Assembly (NCBI GenBank): GCA_025352145.1
Contig: JANXTY010000069.1
Span: 23,812 to 87,811, forward strand
Origin: Oxalobacteraceae bacterium
Lineage (GTDB): Bacteria; Pseudomonadota; Gammaproteobacteria; Burkholderiales; Burkholderiaceae_D
Direction: 5' to 3'
Length of the DNA stretch: 64,000 nucleotides
Positions 20,509-30,237 of the stretch are shown here, piece after piece. Below the pieces are notes generated by a model. It was not told the origin of the DNA. It worked only from the letters and a program-made list of their open reading frames with translations, and searched no databases. Position 1 is the first letter of the stretch; each line of letters starts with the position of its first letter. Made by a program: the position numbers and the translations under genes.

Positions 20509-21804
20509 ATGTTATCTCGTGAACAGCAAGTCCAAGCTCTGCAAAAAGAATGGAACACCAATCCGCGCTGGAATGGTGTTAGACGCACCTATACCGCAGA
20601 GGATGTTGTTCGTCTGCGTGGATCCCTTCAAGTGGAACATACGCTAGCCAAGCGTGGCGCAGAAAAATTGTGGGGTCTGGTCAATAACGAACCCTTCGTC
20701 AATGCCTTGGGTGCGCTGACCGGCAACCAGGCAATGCAGCAAGTTAAAGCCGGTTTGAAAGCAATTTACCTTTCCGGCTGGCAGGTTGCCGGGGATGCCA
20801 ATGTGGCGGGTGAGATGTATCCAGATCAATCTTTGTATCCCGCTAACTCGGTACCGTTGGTAGTTAAGCGTATCAACAATACATTTGCGCGTGCCGATCA
20901 AATCCAATGGTCTGAAGGAAAAGACGACATCGATTATTTTGCACCCATTATTGCCGATGCCGAAGCGGGTTTTGGTGGCGTCCTGAATGCTTATGAATTG
21001 ATGAAATCCATGATTGATGCCGGCGCAGCGGGCGTGCATTTTGAGGATCAATTGGCCTCCGTTAAGAAGTGCGGTCATATGGGGGGGAAAGTATTGGTGC
21101 CGACACGTGAGGCCGTGGAGAAGCTCACCGCTGCTCGTTTGGCGGCTGATGTGATGGGAGTGTCGACGCTGGTGATCGCTCGCACGGATGCAGAAGCGGC
21201 TGATTTGTTGACCTCGGATGTCGATGATAATGACCGGGAATTTTGTACCGGCGAGCGTACTGTGGAGGGATTTTATAAAACTCGCCCAGGGATTGATCAG
21301 GCAATTTCTCGTGCATTGGCTTACTCCCCTTACGCCGATTTGGTATGGTGCGAAACGGGTAAACCGGATCTCGCATTTGCCAAAAAATTTGCCGATGCCG
21401 TGCATGCACAATTCCCCGGCAAGATGCTCGCTTACAATTGCTCGCCATCTTTTAACTGGAAAAAAAATCTCGACGACGCCACGATCGCTACCTTTCAGCA
21501 GGAGTTAGGTGCAATGGGATACAAGTTCCAGTTCATCACGCTTGCCGGGTTCCATGCGTTGAATTACGGCATGTTCAATTTGGCGCACGGTTATGCGCGT
21601 CGTCAGATGTCCGCTTTCGTCGAGTTGCAGGAAGCCGAATTCGCTGCTGCGGACAAAGGTTTTACCGCAGTTAAACATCAGCGCGAAGTTGGCACTGGTT
21701 ATTTTGATGCTGTGACTCAAGCTATTCAGCAAGGACAAAGCTCAACCACGGCACTGCATGGTTCAACTGAGAACGAACAATTTTTTGAAAAAAAAGTCGC
21801 TTGA
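20509..21804 (+). CDS. aceA: Isocitrate lyase
   Basis: 431 residues, the usual size for the proteobacterial enzyme. Cleaves isocitrate to glyoxylate and succinate, the first step of the glyoxylate shunt that aceB completes. The catalytic loop KKCGHMGGK is at residues 186-194 with the active cysteine at C188. The surrounding motifs [19 protein letters not shown] and YNCSPSFNW are all present. A strong ribosome site precedes the ATG, and a Rho-independent terminator follows about 115 bp after the stop. Probably expressed as a single gene under the upstream palindrome. Confidence 0.98.
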   Translation: MLSREQQVQALQKEWNTNPRWNGVRRTYTAEDVVRLRGSLQVEHTLAKRGAEKLWGLVNNEPFVNALGALTGNQAMQQVKAGLKAIYLSGWQVAGDANVAGEMYPDQSLYPANSVPLVVKRINNTFARADQIQWSEGKDDIDYFAPIIADAEAGFGGVLNAYELMKSMIDAGAAGVHFEDQLASVKKCGHMGGKVLVPTREAVEKLTAARLAADVMGVSTLVIARTDAEAADLLTSDVDDNDREFCTGERTVEGFYKTRPGIDQAISRALAYSPYADLVWCETGKPDLAFAKKFADAVHAQFPGKMLAYNCSPSFNWKKNLDDATIATFQQELGAMGYKFQFITLAGFHALNYGMFNLAHGYARRQMSAFVELQEAEFAAADKGFTAVKHQREVGTGYFDAVTQAIQQGQSSTTALHGSTENEQFFEKKVA

Positions 21805-21918
21805 TTTTACCCGCAGCGATTCCATCAGTGATCCGAGTTGGAAGTAACTCTTTAGAAATAGAAATAAAAAGACCGCACTCACAAGGCGAGCCGTTCAAAT
21901 AAGTCGTGGAAAACTGTA

Positions 21919-21952
21919 AAATTCCCTAAGTTCATACTTAGGGAATTTTTTT
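21919..21952 (+). terminator. Rho-independent terminator after aceA
   Basis: A 13-bp perfect stem, AAATTCCCTAAGT (21919-21931) with ACTTAGGGAATTT (21936-21948), a TCAT loop and a continuing T-run. Confidence 0.92.
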
Positions 21953-22190
21953 GCCTCAAATAAATCTCGCCCCGCATTCTCGCAACTGAAAGTGGCATTC
22001 AGGTTAACCACTGTAAAAATGTGAGGTGTGCCAATTTCGGCATCCCTGCTTCTGCCACTACCACTACCTCAAGGGTCAATGGTGCCTTAAAAGATCGCCA
22101 CACGGTCTCGGAGACAGGAAACATGAACTCCACCCTAAAGTGTCTCTCCTGCGGTGAGTTCATAACTATTAAACCCAGATAATCCATTTG

Positions 22191-23374
22191 CAGGGCGTTG
22201 AAAAAGGAGTGCACTCCTTCGGATTTTTTCGCCCGAAATGCGAATTTTTAGAGCTGGAACCCGCATTCTGCCTAAAAACCGGTTTCTGGACTGTTTTTTA
22301 GTATTTTTCAGCACTTCCCGCACACTCTGGATGGAGTTATCCCACCACCGCCGACAAACGTCAGCCAAAGATGCTCGTTATGCGGGTCAGGTTGTAAGCG
22401 GCGAAGGTGAGCGTGGTCCTGCGCACACACCTTGGCCAGGCCGACGAGGCGTGCCTTGCGCAGGCCGCCGATGGTTTTGCTCCAGCCAAAGATCTCCTCG
22501 ACCAGCTTGCGTTTCTTGATATTGACTGTGTAGCCAGCGTGGCGCGTGGTGCGCCCATCGATGGCGCTGTGTTTTTTCTGCGCCACGTGCGGCGGTGCCG
22601 CTCGCCAGTGTGGTGGTGGCATCGACCACCAGGCCGTTACGGTTCCCCATCAGCGCGTGGCCCAGGTAGCACAGCCTGGACTTGTCGCCGTCGCCTTTTT
22701 TGTACAGCCGCGCGTCTGGATCGGTCGTCGATTGATGTGTTTCGTTGGAGCGTTTCTCTCCCTTGAAATCGACTGTGGCGTTGCGCCCCTCGTCGCTCGG
22801 CGGAGCCCCGCTGCCATCCTTCTTGGTGAAGCTCTTCACTGAGGCCCGCGCCTCGATCATGGTGCCATCGACGGTGAAATGCTCGTCCGAAATCAGGTTT
22901 TGCCATTCGGCTATGCGCAGCACCTGGGCAAAGAAGCGCGGCGTCATCGCCTCGCTCAACAAGCGCTCGCGGTTGGCACTGAAGGTCGAGTGGTTCCACA
23001 CCGGCTCGTCGAGGTTCATGCTGACGAACCAGCGGTACAGCAGGTTGTATTCAATGTGCTGCACCAGTTGCCGCTCGGAGCGGATCGAGAACAGCGTCTG
23101 AATCAGGCTGGCGCGCAGCAGGCGCTCAGGAGCGATGGAGCGAATACAGCGCCTGGAAATCGTCGTTCATGTTGGCCAGGATGGCGTCGACCAGCACCCG
23201 TAGCTTGCGCAGTGGATGCGCATCAGGGATGCGTTCCTCCAAAGTGCGGTAACTGTACAGCGAGTGCTGGGTGACGTCGGTCTTGCGCATGATGGCGGTC
23301 GAACGTGGGGTTGATGGGACAACGTTTACCGGCTCGGGTCGGGTGACGGGCACGGCGATTAAATCAACACCCTG
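22191..23374 (-). mobile_element. Decayed IS element (IS5/IS1182-like) with terminal inverted repeats
   Basis: The ends are matching imperfect inverted repeats: CAGGGCGTTGAAAAA at 22191 reading inward, and on the other side the complement of CAGGGTGTTGATTTA ending at 23374. These bound about 1.18 kb that contains a broken transposase gene. No flanking target duplication was clear. The element lies between aceA and a TonB receptor gene without disrupting either. It is much too damaged to move by itself. Confidence 0.72.
22361..23290 (-). pseudogene. Transposase remnant, frameshifted and internally deleted
   Basis: Pieces of one DDE transposase appear in three minus frames. The N-terminus MRKTDVTQHSLYSYRTLEER runs from 23290 to about 23130. 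After a frame change comes the middle part with NLLYRWFVSMNLDEPVW and ISDEHFTVDGTMIEA. After DATTTLASGTA a large part is missing. A last piece, VNIKKRKLVEEIFGWSKT followed by TLTFAAYNLTR, lies in yet other frames. The VDGTMIEA block points to the IS5/IS1182-type group. At least three lesions make it non-functional. Confidence 0.85.
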
Positions 23375-23377
23375 TTA

Positions 23378-23403
23378 AGCTCACCTGACGGTGGGCTTTT
23401 TTT
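23378..23403 (+). terminator. Plus-strand terminator-like hairpin beside the IS remnant
   Basis: AGCTCACC (23378-23385), loop TGAC, GGTGGGCT (23390-23397) with one G-T pair, then seven Ts. No plus-strand gene directly precedes it now, so it may be left from sequence displaced by the IS. Confidence 0.6.
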
Positions 23404-23413
23404 CTTTGTCTAT

Positions 23414-25561
23414 TTACTCATAATTAAAATCGGTGTCCCTGGCTTTTTTCGATCCCCCGAAGGTGTAAGAAAGTCCCATATAGGCAACTTGCCCGGTCTG
23501 ATGACGGCGATATGTGCCATTGAAAGTGGGGGTTTGGTAGACGCGCCGTTCGCGCTGGCTATTGAACATGTCCGACACGGTCGCGACGAGCGCAACATCG
23601 CTATTCCACTGGTGACGATAGCCGATATTCATTGTCGCTACGGGAAGGTTGTAACCTTGCGGTGTGAGGCGCTTGCCCCGATAATTGGCGCTGACCTGGC
23701 ATTTGTCCGTAGCCGTCTGCTGCCAGTTCAGCGTAGCCTTGGTGTTGACCGCGACATTGGATCTGGTTCCATCCGCCACGCCTAGCGATTGTGCCTTGAT
23801 CTGGTTATAGAAAGCGTTGCCACTCACATTGTAGCCAAGCTTGGGTAGCAGTTTGCCGGACGTGGTGAACTCAACGCCACCCGATTGATTCGCTGGCAGG
23901 TTGGCCTTGGTAATCAGTACAACATCGCCGCTGATTTGCGTCAGCACTTCGGTGTCACCGTTGTAGCTTTTGCGATAGTAGCCAGTCAGCGAAGTAGATT
24001 GTCCGTTGGTATCGTGCCGATAACCGACTTCAAACGAATTGGTGATTTGCGGTTTCAGGTTTGGATTGCCCTGGCGCAAATTATTGGGATCGGAGGCATT
24101 GATGTAGGGATTGAGGTCGTCGGGATCGGGCTTGCGTACACGTTTGCTGAAACCGGCTGTCAGCGTATCGGTCTCGGAAAGTGTGTAAAGCGCGTTCAGC
24201 GTCGGATAAAGTTTGCCGTAACTTTGCATGCTGGTGTCGCCCGAGACATTCTGGCGAGTATGGATATCCACTTGCTCGAATCGTAGTCCTCCCAGTAACT
24301 CAAGTTTGTCTGACTTCTTGCCATAAGTCGTATACACGGCATTGACATTCTGGCGGTAGCGAAAACGGTTATCGAAAGCGTGATCGACAATCAAGGGAGC
24401 GAAAGCGGCGCTGGCATTGGATCTTGTGTCGTTAAATCCGGTCCTGTCCAATTGGATGTCGTAACCGAGTTTCAGCTTCGCTCCTGAATCGAACGGGCGG
24501 ACATAGGCTGTCGTGAATTTGGACACGTTGAAAATTTCCTCGCCGAAATCTTGCTCCAAAGACGATACGACACCCGACCTTGGATCGAGCGTGGTGATGT
24601 CGAATACATTCGTTTCATTAGAATCGCTGCTCTGCAGATAGAACGATACGGATTCTCCCTTGTGGCCAAGCTTTTGCTCAAAACTTAAAGCAACGTTGGC
24701 TTCGGTGTGCGGTCCGCCGCCGTGAGTAAAACGATTGTAAATATTTGCTGCGGATGAGCCCAACGTGTATTCGCTGTTTGAACGCCGCTCCTCCCTGTTT
24801 GAATAATCGACCGACAGTCCCACGGTCTGTTTATCGTCTGGCGTGTATTTCAGGCCGGTCCTGGCAGCTTTACGATTCTTGGTCTCGCTTTCAGTCTGGT
24901 GGGAACTCGCCGTGCTGGCGGTGCCCGATCCGACCGAGCTCGTCTCATTGTCACGGATGCGTTCTCGACTATCGGCACGCAGGTCAAAGCCGCCGTCCAG
25001 GTTGAAATGATCCGTGTTGTAACTGCTGCTGACGTTCATGTTGCGCCGACCGTCGTTACCAATATTGGCCAGGAATATGGCGGAGTGACCTGTCTTGCGA
25101 TTTTTCCTGGTGACGATATTGATGATACCGCCAGAGCCGTCCGGCTTAAATTCTGCGGAAGGTGACGTGATGATCTCGACCTGCTGGATATCGGCTGCGG
25201 AAAAGCTTTGCAGCGCAGCACCACGGCTCTTACCCTGCATCTGGCCGGAAGGTTTGCCGTCCACCAGCACAGTGACGCCGGGGTCGCCGCGCAAACTGAC
25301 ATTGCCGTCCATATCGACTTCGACAGAGGGAATGTTGCCCAGAATATCGGCGGCGCTCCCCGTCGTTGCCTGCAAGTCGGCACTGGTGCGATACACCTTA
25401 CGGTCAACCTCATTGATGACATCGGTGCGCTTGCCAGAGACCACGACGATGTTCGTATTGGCTGAATTCGACCCTGGGATGGTCGGTGTATCGGCGTACG
25501 CAACAGAGGTGATGGCAAGTAAAACGAGTGGGCTGGAAGCGGTCAGGCGTTGTGTAAACAT
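23414..25561 (-). CDS. TonB-dependent outer-membrane receptor
   Basis: 715 residues from ATG 25561 (MFTQRLTASSPLVLLAITS, a signal peptide ending near AYA); the frame is open upstream to 25699 but those codons encode nothing signal-like. A plug domain covers about residues 40-160 (VDMDGNVSLRGDPGVTVLVD, then IEIITSP-like QQVEIITSPSAEF). A long beta-barrel follows, ending in an aromatic-rich strand (YMGLSYTFG) and a short tail. This form resembles the outer-membrane beta-barrel subgroup without a clear siderophore signature. Ligand unknown. Energy could come from the ExbB/ExbD pair at 3.8-4.8 kb. Confidence 0.9.
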   Translation of the reverse strand: MFTQRLTASSPLVLLAITSVAYADTPTIPGSNSANTNIVVVSGKRTDVINEVDRKVYRTSADLQATTGSAADILGNIPSVEVDMDGNVSLRGDPGVTVLVDGKPSGQMQGKSRGAALQSFSAADIQQVEIITSPSAEFKPDGSGGIINIVTRKNRKTGHSAIFLANIGNDGRRNMNVSSSYNTDHFNLDGGFDLRADSRERIRDNETSSVGSGTASTASSHQTESETKNRKAARTGLKYTPDDKQTVGLSVDYSNREERRSNSEYTLGSSAANIYNRFTHGGGPHTEANVALSFEQKLGHKGESVSFYLQSSDSNETNVFDITTLDPRSGVVSSLEQDFGEEIFNVSKFTTAYVRPFDSGAKLKLGYDIQLDRTGFNDTRSNASAAFAPLIVDHAFDNRFRYRQNVNAVYTTYGKKSDKLELLGGLRFEQVDIHTRQNVSGDTSMQSYGKLYPTLNALYTLSETDTLTAGFSKRVRKPDPDDLNPYINASDPNNLRQGNPNLKPQITNSFEVGYRHDTNGQSTSLTGYYRKSYNGDTEVLTQISGDVVLITKANLPANQSGGVEFTTSGKLLPKLGYNVSGNAFYNQIKAQSLGVADGTRSNVAVNTKATLNWQQTATDKCQVSANYRGKRLTPQGYNLPVATMNIGYRHQWNSDVALVATVSDMFNSQRERRVYQTPTFNGTYRRHQTGQVAYMGLSYTFGGSKKARDTDFNYE

Positions 25562-25887
25562 GGAATCGGAATGTAAGTTCAGAAAAGAAATAATAGGAAG
25601 GGCGAAAGGAATTTGAATGTTTTGATAAGGAGCCTGACTGCCTGAAACTTGTAAATATTGACGACCTGTCTTGATGTCGCGTTTGATTGTGGCGATCACG
25701 TCTGTTCTCTTAAGCCGTTACGATATCGCGCAATAATTAGCACTGCATTAGGGAGTGAGGCCATTGAGGGTTAAAATCACGCCTGTCCACGAATTGCTTA
25801 AGCCGCGTTATTTCATACGACCCGTCTCGGATTTTCGCACATTGAACTGTCTCTGAATATTATCTTTCTTATGAAATTTCTCACCCT

Positions 25888-26805
25888 ATGCTGAGTTACC
25901 GCCATGCCTTCCACGCAGGCAATCATGCCGACGTACTTAAACACCTGGTAACTATTCATCTACTCGATTATCTGGGTCAAAAAGACACGCCTTACACTTA
26001 CATCGACACGCATGCCGGTGCTGGCGTATATGCCCTCGATGGGGGTTATGCTTCTAAAAATGCCGAGTATGAAACTGGCATTGCACGCCTTTGGGATCGT
26101 AAAGATTTGCCCAAGCCGCTGGCAGAATACGTCAAATTGATCAAAGTACTTAACCCCAGCGGGAAACTACGCTATTACCCAGGCTCGCCCTATTGTGCCG
26201 ATAAAAGCATGCGCGAGCAGGACAGGCTTCGTTTGTTCGAGTTGCACCCGGCCGACGCTAAGATTTTGCTGGATAATTTTAGAAAATTGGAGGCGCATGC
26301 GGCAGAACAAGGTATCCGGCCCAGCACGCGCGGTAAGCGCATCATGATCCAGAAGGCAGACGGTTTTCTCGGTCTGAAGGCATTGCTGCCGCCGCCCTCA
26401 CGTCGAGGTTTGGTGCTGATGGACCCACCTTATGAAGATAAGGCTGATTATCGTAAGGTCAAGGAGGCGTTGACGGATGCGCTTACACGCTTTGCTACTG
26501 GTACATACGCTGTTTGGTATCCCGTGCTGCACCGTATGGAATCGCGTCAGTTGCCTGACAAACTCAAATGTTTGCCTGGTAATGGCTGGCTTAATGTGAC
26601 TTTGTCGATTAGTACTCCATCGCCTGATGGATTCGGACTGCACAGCAGCGGCATGTTTGTGATTAACCCTCCATACACTTTAGAGCCGATGCTGAAAGAA
26701 ATTATGCCCTACCTAGTTACTACCCTCGGGAAAGATGCTGGCGCTGGTTTTATTCTGGAAAGTGGTGCCACCAAGCCGGTGTTTACTGGCAAGCGCCGCG
26801 TTTAG
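25888..26805 (+). CDS. rlmJ: 23S rRNA (adenine-2030-N6)-methyltransferase
   Basis: 305 residues, slightly longer than E. coli RlmJ at 280. It methylates A2030 of 23S rRNA using S-adenosylmethionine. The N-terminus MLSYRHAFHAGNHADVLKH is a hallmark, followed by YIDTHAGAG for cofactor binding and the catalytic motif DPPYE. It is divergent from the TonB receptor and precedes the isc operon in the same direction, with the isc promoter starting just past its stop. Confidence 0.95.
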   Translation: MLSYRHAFHAGNHADVLKHLVTIHLLDYLGQKDTPYTYIDTHAGAGVYALDGGYASKNAEYETGIARLWDRKDLPKPLAEYVKLIKVLNPSGKLRYYPGSPYCADKSMREQDRLRLFELHPADAKILLDNFRKLEAHAAEQGIRPSTRGKRIMIQKADGFLGLKALLPPPSRRGLVLMDPPYEDKADYRKVKEALTDALTRFATGTYAVWYPVLHRMESRQLPDKLKCLPGNGWLNVTLSISTPSPDGFGLHSSGMFVINPPYTLEPMLKEIMPYLVTTLGKDAGAGFILESGATKPVFTGKRRV

Positions 26806-26817
26806 AGTTGGCGTTCG

Positions 26818-26846
26818 CTGACAAACTGCATCAGCTTTGCTATACT
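26818..26846 (+). promoter_or_regulatory. Sigma-70 promoter of the isc operon
   Basis: -35 CTGACA (26818-26823), 17-bp spacer, -10 TATACT (26841-26846). It begins 12 bp after the rlmJ stop and about 75 bp before iscR. The IscR site overlaps its -10 and start region. Confidence 0.7.
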
Positions 26847-26866
26847 TGACTAAATTATTCAACTAA
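26842..26866. promoter_or_regulatory. IscR type 1 binding site
   Basis: Matches the 25-bp type 1 consensus ATASYYGACTRWWWYAGTCRRSTAT at 23 of 25 positions by hand alignment. The core is ATACTTGACTAAATTATTC, followed by AACTAA. Overlap with the -10 suits repression by [2Fe-2S]-IscR. Confidence 0.82.
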
Positions 26867-26921
26867 TTGAAATCGATAGATTGGTTAAGTGATATTTGGA
26901 TAACGTCTAGCCGAGGTTCTG

Positions 26922-27395
26922 ATGCGTTTGACCACAAAAGGCCGCTTTGCGGTGACTGCGATGATTGATTTGGCTCTGCGCCAAGGCACGGGCCCCGTCA
27001 CGTTGTCTGGCATTAGTCAGCGACAGGACATTTCACTTTCTTATTTGGAGCAGCTTTTTGGCAAGTTGCGCCGTCATCAAATCGTGGCATCCGTACGTGG
27101 CCCTGGTGGCGGATACAGCCTGGCGCGCAAGGCTGACGCAGTGAGCGTCGCTGACATCGTTATAGCGGTGGATGAGCCGCTCGATGCGACCCAATGTGGT
27201 GGAAAAGAAAATTGTCTCGGTGGAGAGCATAATGCCGGGTCGCGTTGTATGACACATGAACTGTGGTCGACCCTGAGTGAAAAAATGGTCGATTATCTCG
27301 ACTCGGTTTCATTGCAAGATCTGGTGGATCAACAAAATCAAAAGTGCGCGGAAAAAAATGTGGTGGTGCTTCATCGCGCCCACATTGCCGCTTGA
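26922..27395 (+). CDS. iscR: Iron-sulfur cluster regulator IscR
   Basis: 157 residues, Rrf2 family. An N-terminal winged helix ([19 protein letters not shown], then [10 protein letters not shown]) binds DNA and a cluster-binding loop senses [2Fe-2S] status. Ligands are C92, C98 and C109, plus H112 in CMTHELW. The spacing is C-x5-C-x10-C rather than the C-x5-C-x5-C of E. coli, so the loop is five residues longer. It heads the isc operon; a type 1 site upstream suggests autorepression. iscS starts 22 bp after the stop. Confidence 0.96.
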   Translation: MRLTTKGRFAVTAMIDLALRQGTGPVTLSGISQRQDISLSYLEQLFGKLRRHQIVASVRGPGGGYSLARKADAVSVADIVIAVDEPLDATQCGGKENCLGGEHNAGSRCMTHELWSTLSEKMVDYLDSVSLQDLVDQQNQKCAEKNVVVLHRAHIAA

Positions 27396-27417
27396 ATCAA
27401 CTGGAGTAAAACTACAC

Positions 27418-28683
27418 ATGAACGCCCCACTGGAAAAAAATTTCGAAGCTGATTTGATGGATACGCTGAAAGCAGAGCATTTTCCGATTTACATGGACTA
27501 TTCCGCGACCACACCGGTTGATCCGCGCGTGGCTGACAAAATGATTCCATTTTTGCGTGAGCAGTTTGGCAATCCCGCTTCGCGCAGTCACATGTACGGC
27601 TGGACTGCTGAAAAAGCGGTTGAGGAGGCGCGCGAACAGGTTGCTGCATTAGTCAATGCTGACTCGCGTGAAATCATCTGGACCTCCGGTGCGACTGAGA
27701 GCAACAACCTTGCATTGAAAGGCGCTGCGCAGTTTTACAAAGCCAAAGGCAAGCACATCGTCACTTTAAAGACTGAGCATAAATCAGTATTGGATACGGT
27801 GCGTGAATTGGAGCGTCAAGGTTTTGATGCGACTTATCTAGAGCCACAAGCTAACGGCTTGATCACACTCGATCAGCTAAAAGCAGCGCTGCGTCCTGAT
27901 ACTATTTTAGTGTCTGTGATGCTGGTCAATAATGAAATCGGCGTGATTCAACCGATAGCGGAAATCGGCGAATTGTGTCGTGAAAAAGGAATTGTTTTCC
28001 ACTGTGACGCGGCACAAGCGACGGGCAAAGTGCATATTGATTTGGCTTTGACCAAGGTCGATCTGATGACATTTACTGCACACAAAACTTACGGCCCAAA
28101 AGGTGTTGGCGCTTTGTATGTCCGGCGCAAACCACGGGTGCGTATCGAAGCGCAAATGCACGGTGGCGGACATGAACGTGGTCTGCGTTCCGGCACTTTG
28201 CCCACACATCAAGTCGCTGGCATGGGGGAGGCATTTCGGATCGCTAAAGAAGAGATGGATAGCGAAATCGTTCGCATCAAATTTTTGCGTGATCGTCTCG
28301 CTCAGGGATTGCAGGAAATCGAAGAAGTCTACGTCAATGGCGACATGGAACAGCGCGTGCCGCACAACCTGAATGTCAGTTTTAATTATGTCGAAGGCGA
28401 ATCCCTGATCATGGCAATTAAAGGCCTGGCAGTATCGTCGGGGTCGGCGTGTACCTCAGCCAGCCTGGAGCCATCATATGTATTACGCGCATTGGGTCGC
28501 AGCGACGAGCTAGCGCATAGCTCGATCCGTTTCACCATCGGCCGCTTTACGACGGAAGAGGACATTGATTTCGCCGTCGATTTGTTGAAATCGAAAGTAC
28601 AGAAATTGCGCGATTTGTCGCCCCTGTGGGATATGTTTAAGGACGGAATCGATATGGCATCGATTCAATGGGCGGCACATTAA
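27418..28683 (+). CDS. iscS: Cysteine desulfurase
   Basis: 421 residues from ATG 27418; CTGGAG lies 11 bases upstream, and the open frame before it overlaps iscR. A PLP enzyme that removes sulfur from cysteine and hands it to IscU. The fold-type I start [17 protein letters not shown] is preceded by about 20 extra residues compared with E. coli. The PLP lysine lies in [11 protein letters not shown], and the active-site cysteine is C345 in [10 protein letters not shown]. Second gene of the isc operon, 48 bp before iscU. Confidence 0.97.
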   Translation: MNAPLEKNFEADLMDTLKAEHFPIYMDYSATTPVDPRVADKMIPFLREQFGNPASRSHMYGWTAEKAVEEAREQVAALVNADSREIIWTSGATESNNLALKGAAQFYKAKGKHIVTLKTEHKSVLDTVRELERQGFDATYLEPQANGLITLDQLKAALRPDTILVSVMLVNNEIGVIQPIAEIGELCREKGIVFHCDAAQATGKVHIDLALTKVDLMTFTAHKTYGPKGVGALYVRRKPRVRIEAQMHGGGHERGLRSGTLPTHQVAGMGEAFRIAKEEMDSEIVRIKFLRDRLAQGLQEIEEVYVNGDMEQRVPHNLNVSFNYVEGESLIMAIKGLAVSSGSACTSASLEPSYVLRALGRSDELAHSSIRFTIGRFTTEEDIDFAVDLLKSKVQKLRDLSPLWDMFKDGIDMASIQWAAH

Positions 28684-28731
28684 ATTTATTGCTTCTCTGC
28701 TTGAAGAGAAATGTTTTAAAAGGAGTTACAA

Positions 28732-29133
28732 ATGGCTTACTCAGAAAAAGTGTTGGACCACTACGAAAATCCACGCAATGTCGGCGCTTTCGACAAAGGC
28801 GATGACAGCATCGGTACTGGTATGGTGGGAGCACCCGCTTGCGGCGATGTAATGAAATTGCAGATCAAGGTGGGCGCAGATGGCTTGATCGAAGATGCAA
28901 AATTTAAGACCTACGGCTGTGGTTCTGCAATTGCATCGAGTTCCCTGGTCACTGAATGGGTCAAGGGTAAGACGCTGGATCAAGCGTTGTCGATCAAGAA
29001 CACGCAAATAGCGGAGGAGTTAGCTTTGCCCCCCGTGAAAATTCATTGCTCAATTTTGGCAGAAGACGCGATCAAGGCTGCCGTGTTGGACTATAAAACC
29101 AAGCACGCGGACGTTTCTAAAGAAATAGCGTAA
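28732..29133 (+). CDS. iscU: Iron-sulfur cluster scaffold protein
   Basis: 133 residues. The cluster is assembled here from IscS sulfur and then moved on with HscA/HscB help. Cluster cysteines are C37 (GAPACGDV), C63 (TYGCGSA) and the cysteine in VKIHCSIL; the LPPVK recognition motif for HscA is present. AAAAGGAG precedes the ATG. Standard IscU length with no NifU extension. Confidence 0.98.
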   Translation: MAYSEKVLDHYENPRNVGAFDKGDDSIGTGMVGAPACGDVMKLQIKVGADGLIEDAKFKTYGCGSAIASSSLVTEWVKGKTLDQALSIKNTQIAEELALPPVKIHCSILAEDAIKAAVLDYKTKHADVSKEIA

Positions 29134-29178
29134 ATCGTGCTCGCAAGGTGGGTATAACGGCGGGACAGGGAGGGTAAG

Positions 29179-29502
29179 ATGACGATCACATTGACCGAAA
29201 AAGCGGCGAAGCATATCAACCGTTACATTGAACGGCGTGGCAAAGGCGTTGGACTGCGTTTTGGCGTACGTACTACCGGCTGTTCCGGTTTGGCTTACAA
29301 GCTTGAATATGTAGATGAAGTTGCTCCAGAAGATGCGGTATTTGAATCGCATGGCGTCAAAGTTTTTGTCGATCCAAAGAGCCTGCCTTATATCGATGGT
29401 ACCGAACTCGATTTCGCCCGTGAAGGGTTGAACGAAGGTTTTAAGTTCCATAATCCGAATGAAAAAGATGCTTGTGGTTGCGGTGAAAGTTTTCGTATCT
29501 GA
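29179..29502 (+). CDS. iscA: A-type iron-sulfur carrier
   Basis: 107 residues, the usual size. The three conserved cysteines are C35 in TTGCSGLAY and C99 and C101 in the C-terminal CGCGES. Carries [4Fe-4S] or iron to client proteins after assembly on IscU. GGGAGGG lies just ahead of the ATG. A terminator-like hairpin lies between it and hscB and could lower expression of the chaperone genes. Confidence 0.97.
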   Translation: MTITLTEKAAKHINRYIERRGKGVGLRFGVRTTGCSGLAYKLEYVDEVAPEDAVFESHGVKVFVDPKSLPYIDGTELDFAREGLNEGFKFHNPNEKDACGCGESFRI

Positions 29503-29558
29503 TTTTTAGAGTCGTTCTCGGGTGCATTTTCAGTTTTAATTTTGTGCCTGTGATTTTG

Positions 29559-29582
29559 AGCCTGTTATCGACAGGCTTTTAT
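29559..29582 (+). terminator. Hairpin terminator or attenuator between iscA and hscB
   Basis: AGCCTGT (29559-29565), loop TATCG, ACAGGCT (29571-29577) and four to five Ts. It lies 12 bp before the hscB start inside the operon, so partial termination is likely. Confidence 0.68.
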
Positions 29583-29593
29583 TTTGAGTATTC

Positions 29594-30109
29594 ATGCAAA
29601 ACCATTTTGACTTGTTCCACTTACCGCAAAAATTTTCCATCGATATGAACACGTTGGAGGGGACTTATCGTGAGGTGCAAGGTCAAGTCCATCCAGACAA
29701 ATTTGTTGGTGCTAGTGATACAGAAAAGCGTGTTGCGATGCAATGGGCAACGCGTACCAATGAAGCTTATCAAATCCTGAAAAATCCACTTAAACGTGCG
29801 ACTTATTTATGTCAGTTGAATGGCGTCGATTTGCAGACGGAATCAAACACCGCAATGCCGGTGCCGTTTCTGATGCAGCAGATGGAATGGCGTGAGGCAT
29901 TGGAAGACGCGCGTGCCGTTAAAAATACGGATGCGCTGGAAGCACTGGATACAGAATTGCAGTCGATGCGACAACTGAAAATAGAAAAAATTGCTGCGTA
30001 CCTGGATGCGCATGATTTTGTGGCGGCGGCACAAGAGGTGCGTGCATTGATGTTTGTAGAAAAATTTGGGGAAGAAGTGCATTTCGCTTTTGATGAATTG
30101 GAGCTGTAA
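29594..30109 (+). CDS. hscB: Co-chaperone HscB (Hsc20)
   Basis: 171 residues. The J-domain occupies about residues 3-75 with HPD at 33-35 (QVHPDKF), then NEAYQILKNPLKRATYL. A C-terminal helical bundle binds IscU. It stimulates HscA ATPase for cluster release. Encoded in the standard place between iscA and hscA. The start is close behind the intragenic hairpin and has no obvious ribosome site. Confidence 0.96.
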   Translation: MQNHFDLFHLPQKFSIDMNTLEGTYREVQGQVHPDKFVGASDTEKRVAMQWATRTNEAYQILKNPLKRATYLCQLNGVDLQTESNTAMPVPFLMQQMEWREALEDARAVKNTDALEALDTELQSMRQLKIEKIAAYLDAHDFVAAAQEVRALMFVEKFGEEVHFAFDELEL

Positions 30110-30237
30110 TTCGGAAATCCATGAGGTCTATTCGGCCCCTTTTGCACTATTCATTTCTAAGACTGCTGTTTATTATTCTGCAGTTCTCAGCCTGCTGTAT
30201 TGTTAATGAATTTTTTATGTAGTTAAGTATATAGACG

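Noticed and set aside
25562..25887. Cobalamin riboswitch upstream of the TonB receptor
   Set aside because: No B12-box-like core was seen on the relevant strand, so the receptor is not called a B12 transporter despite cobQ and metE in the window.
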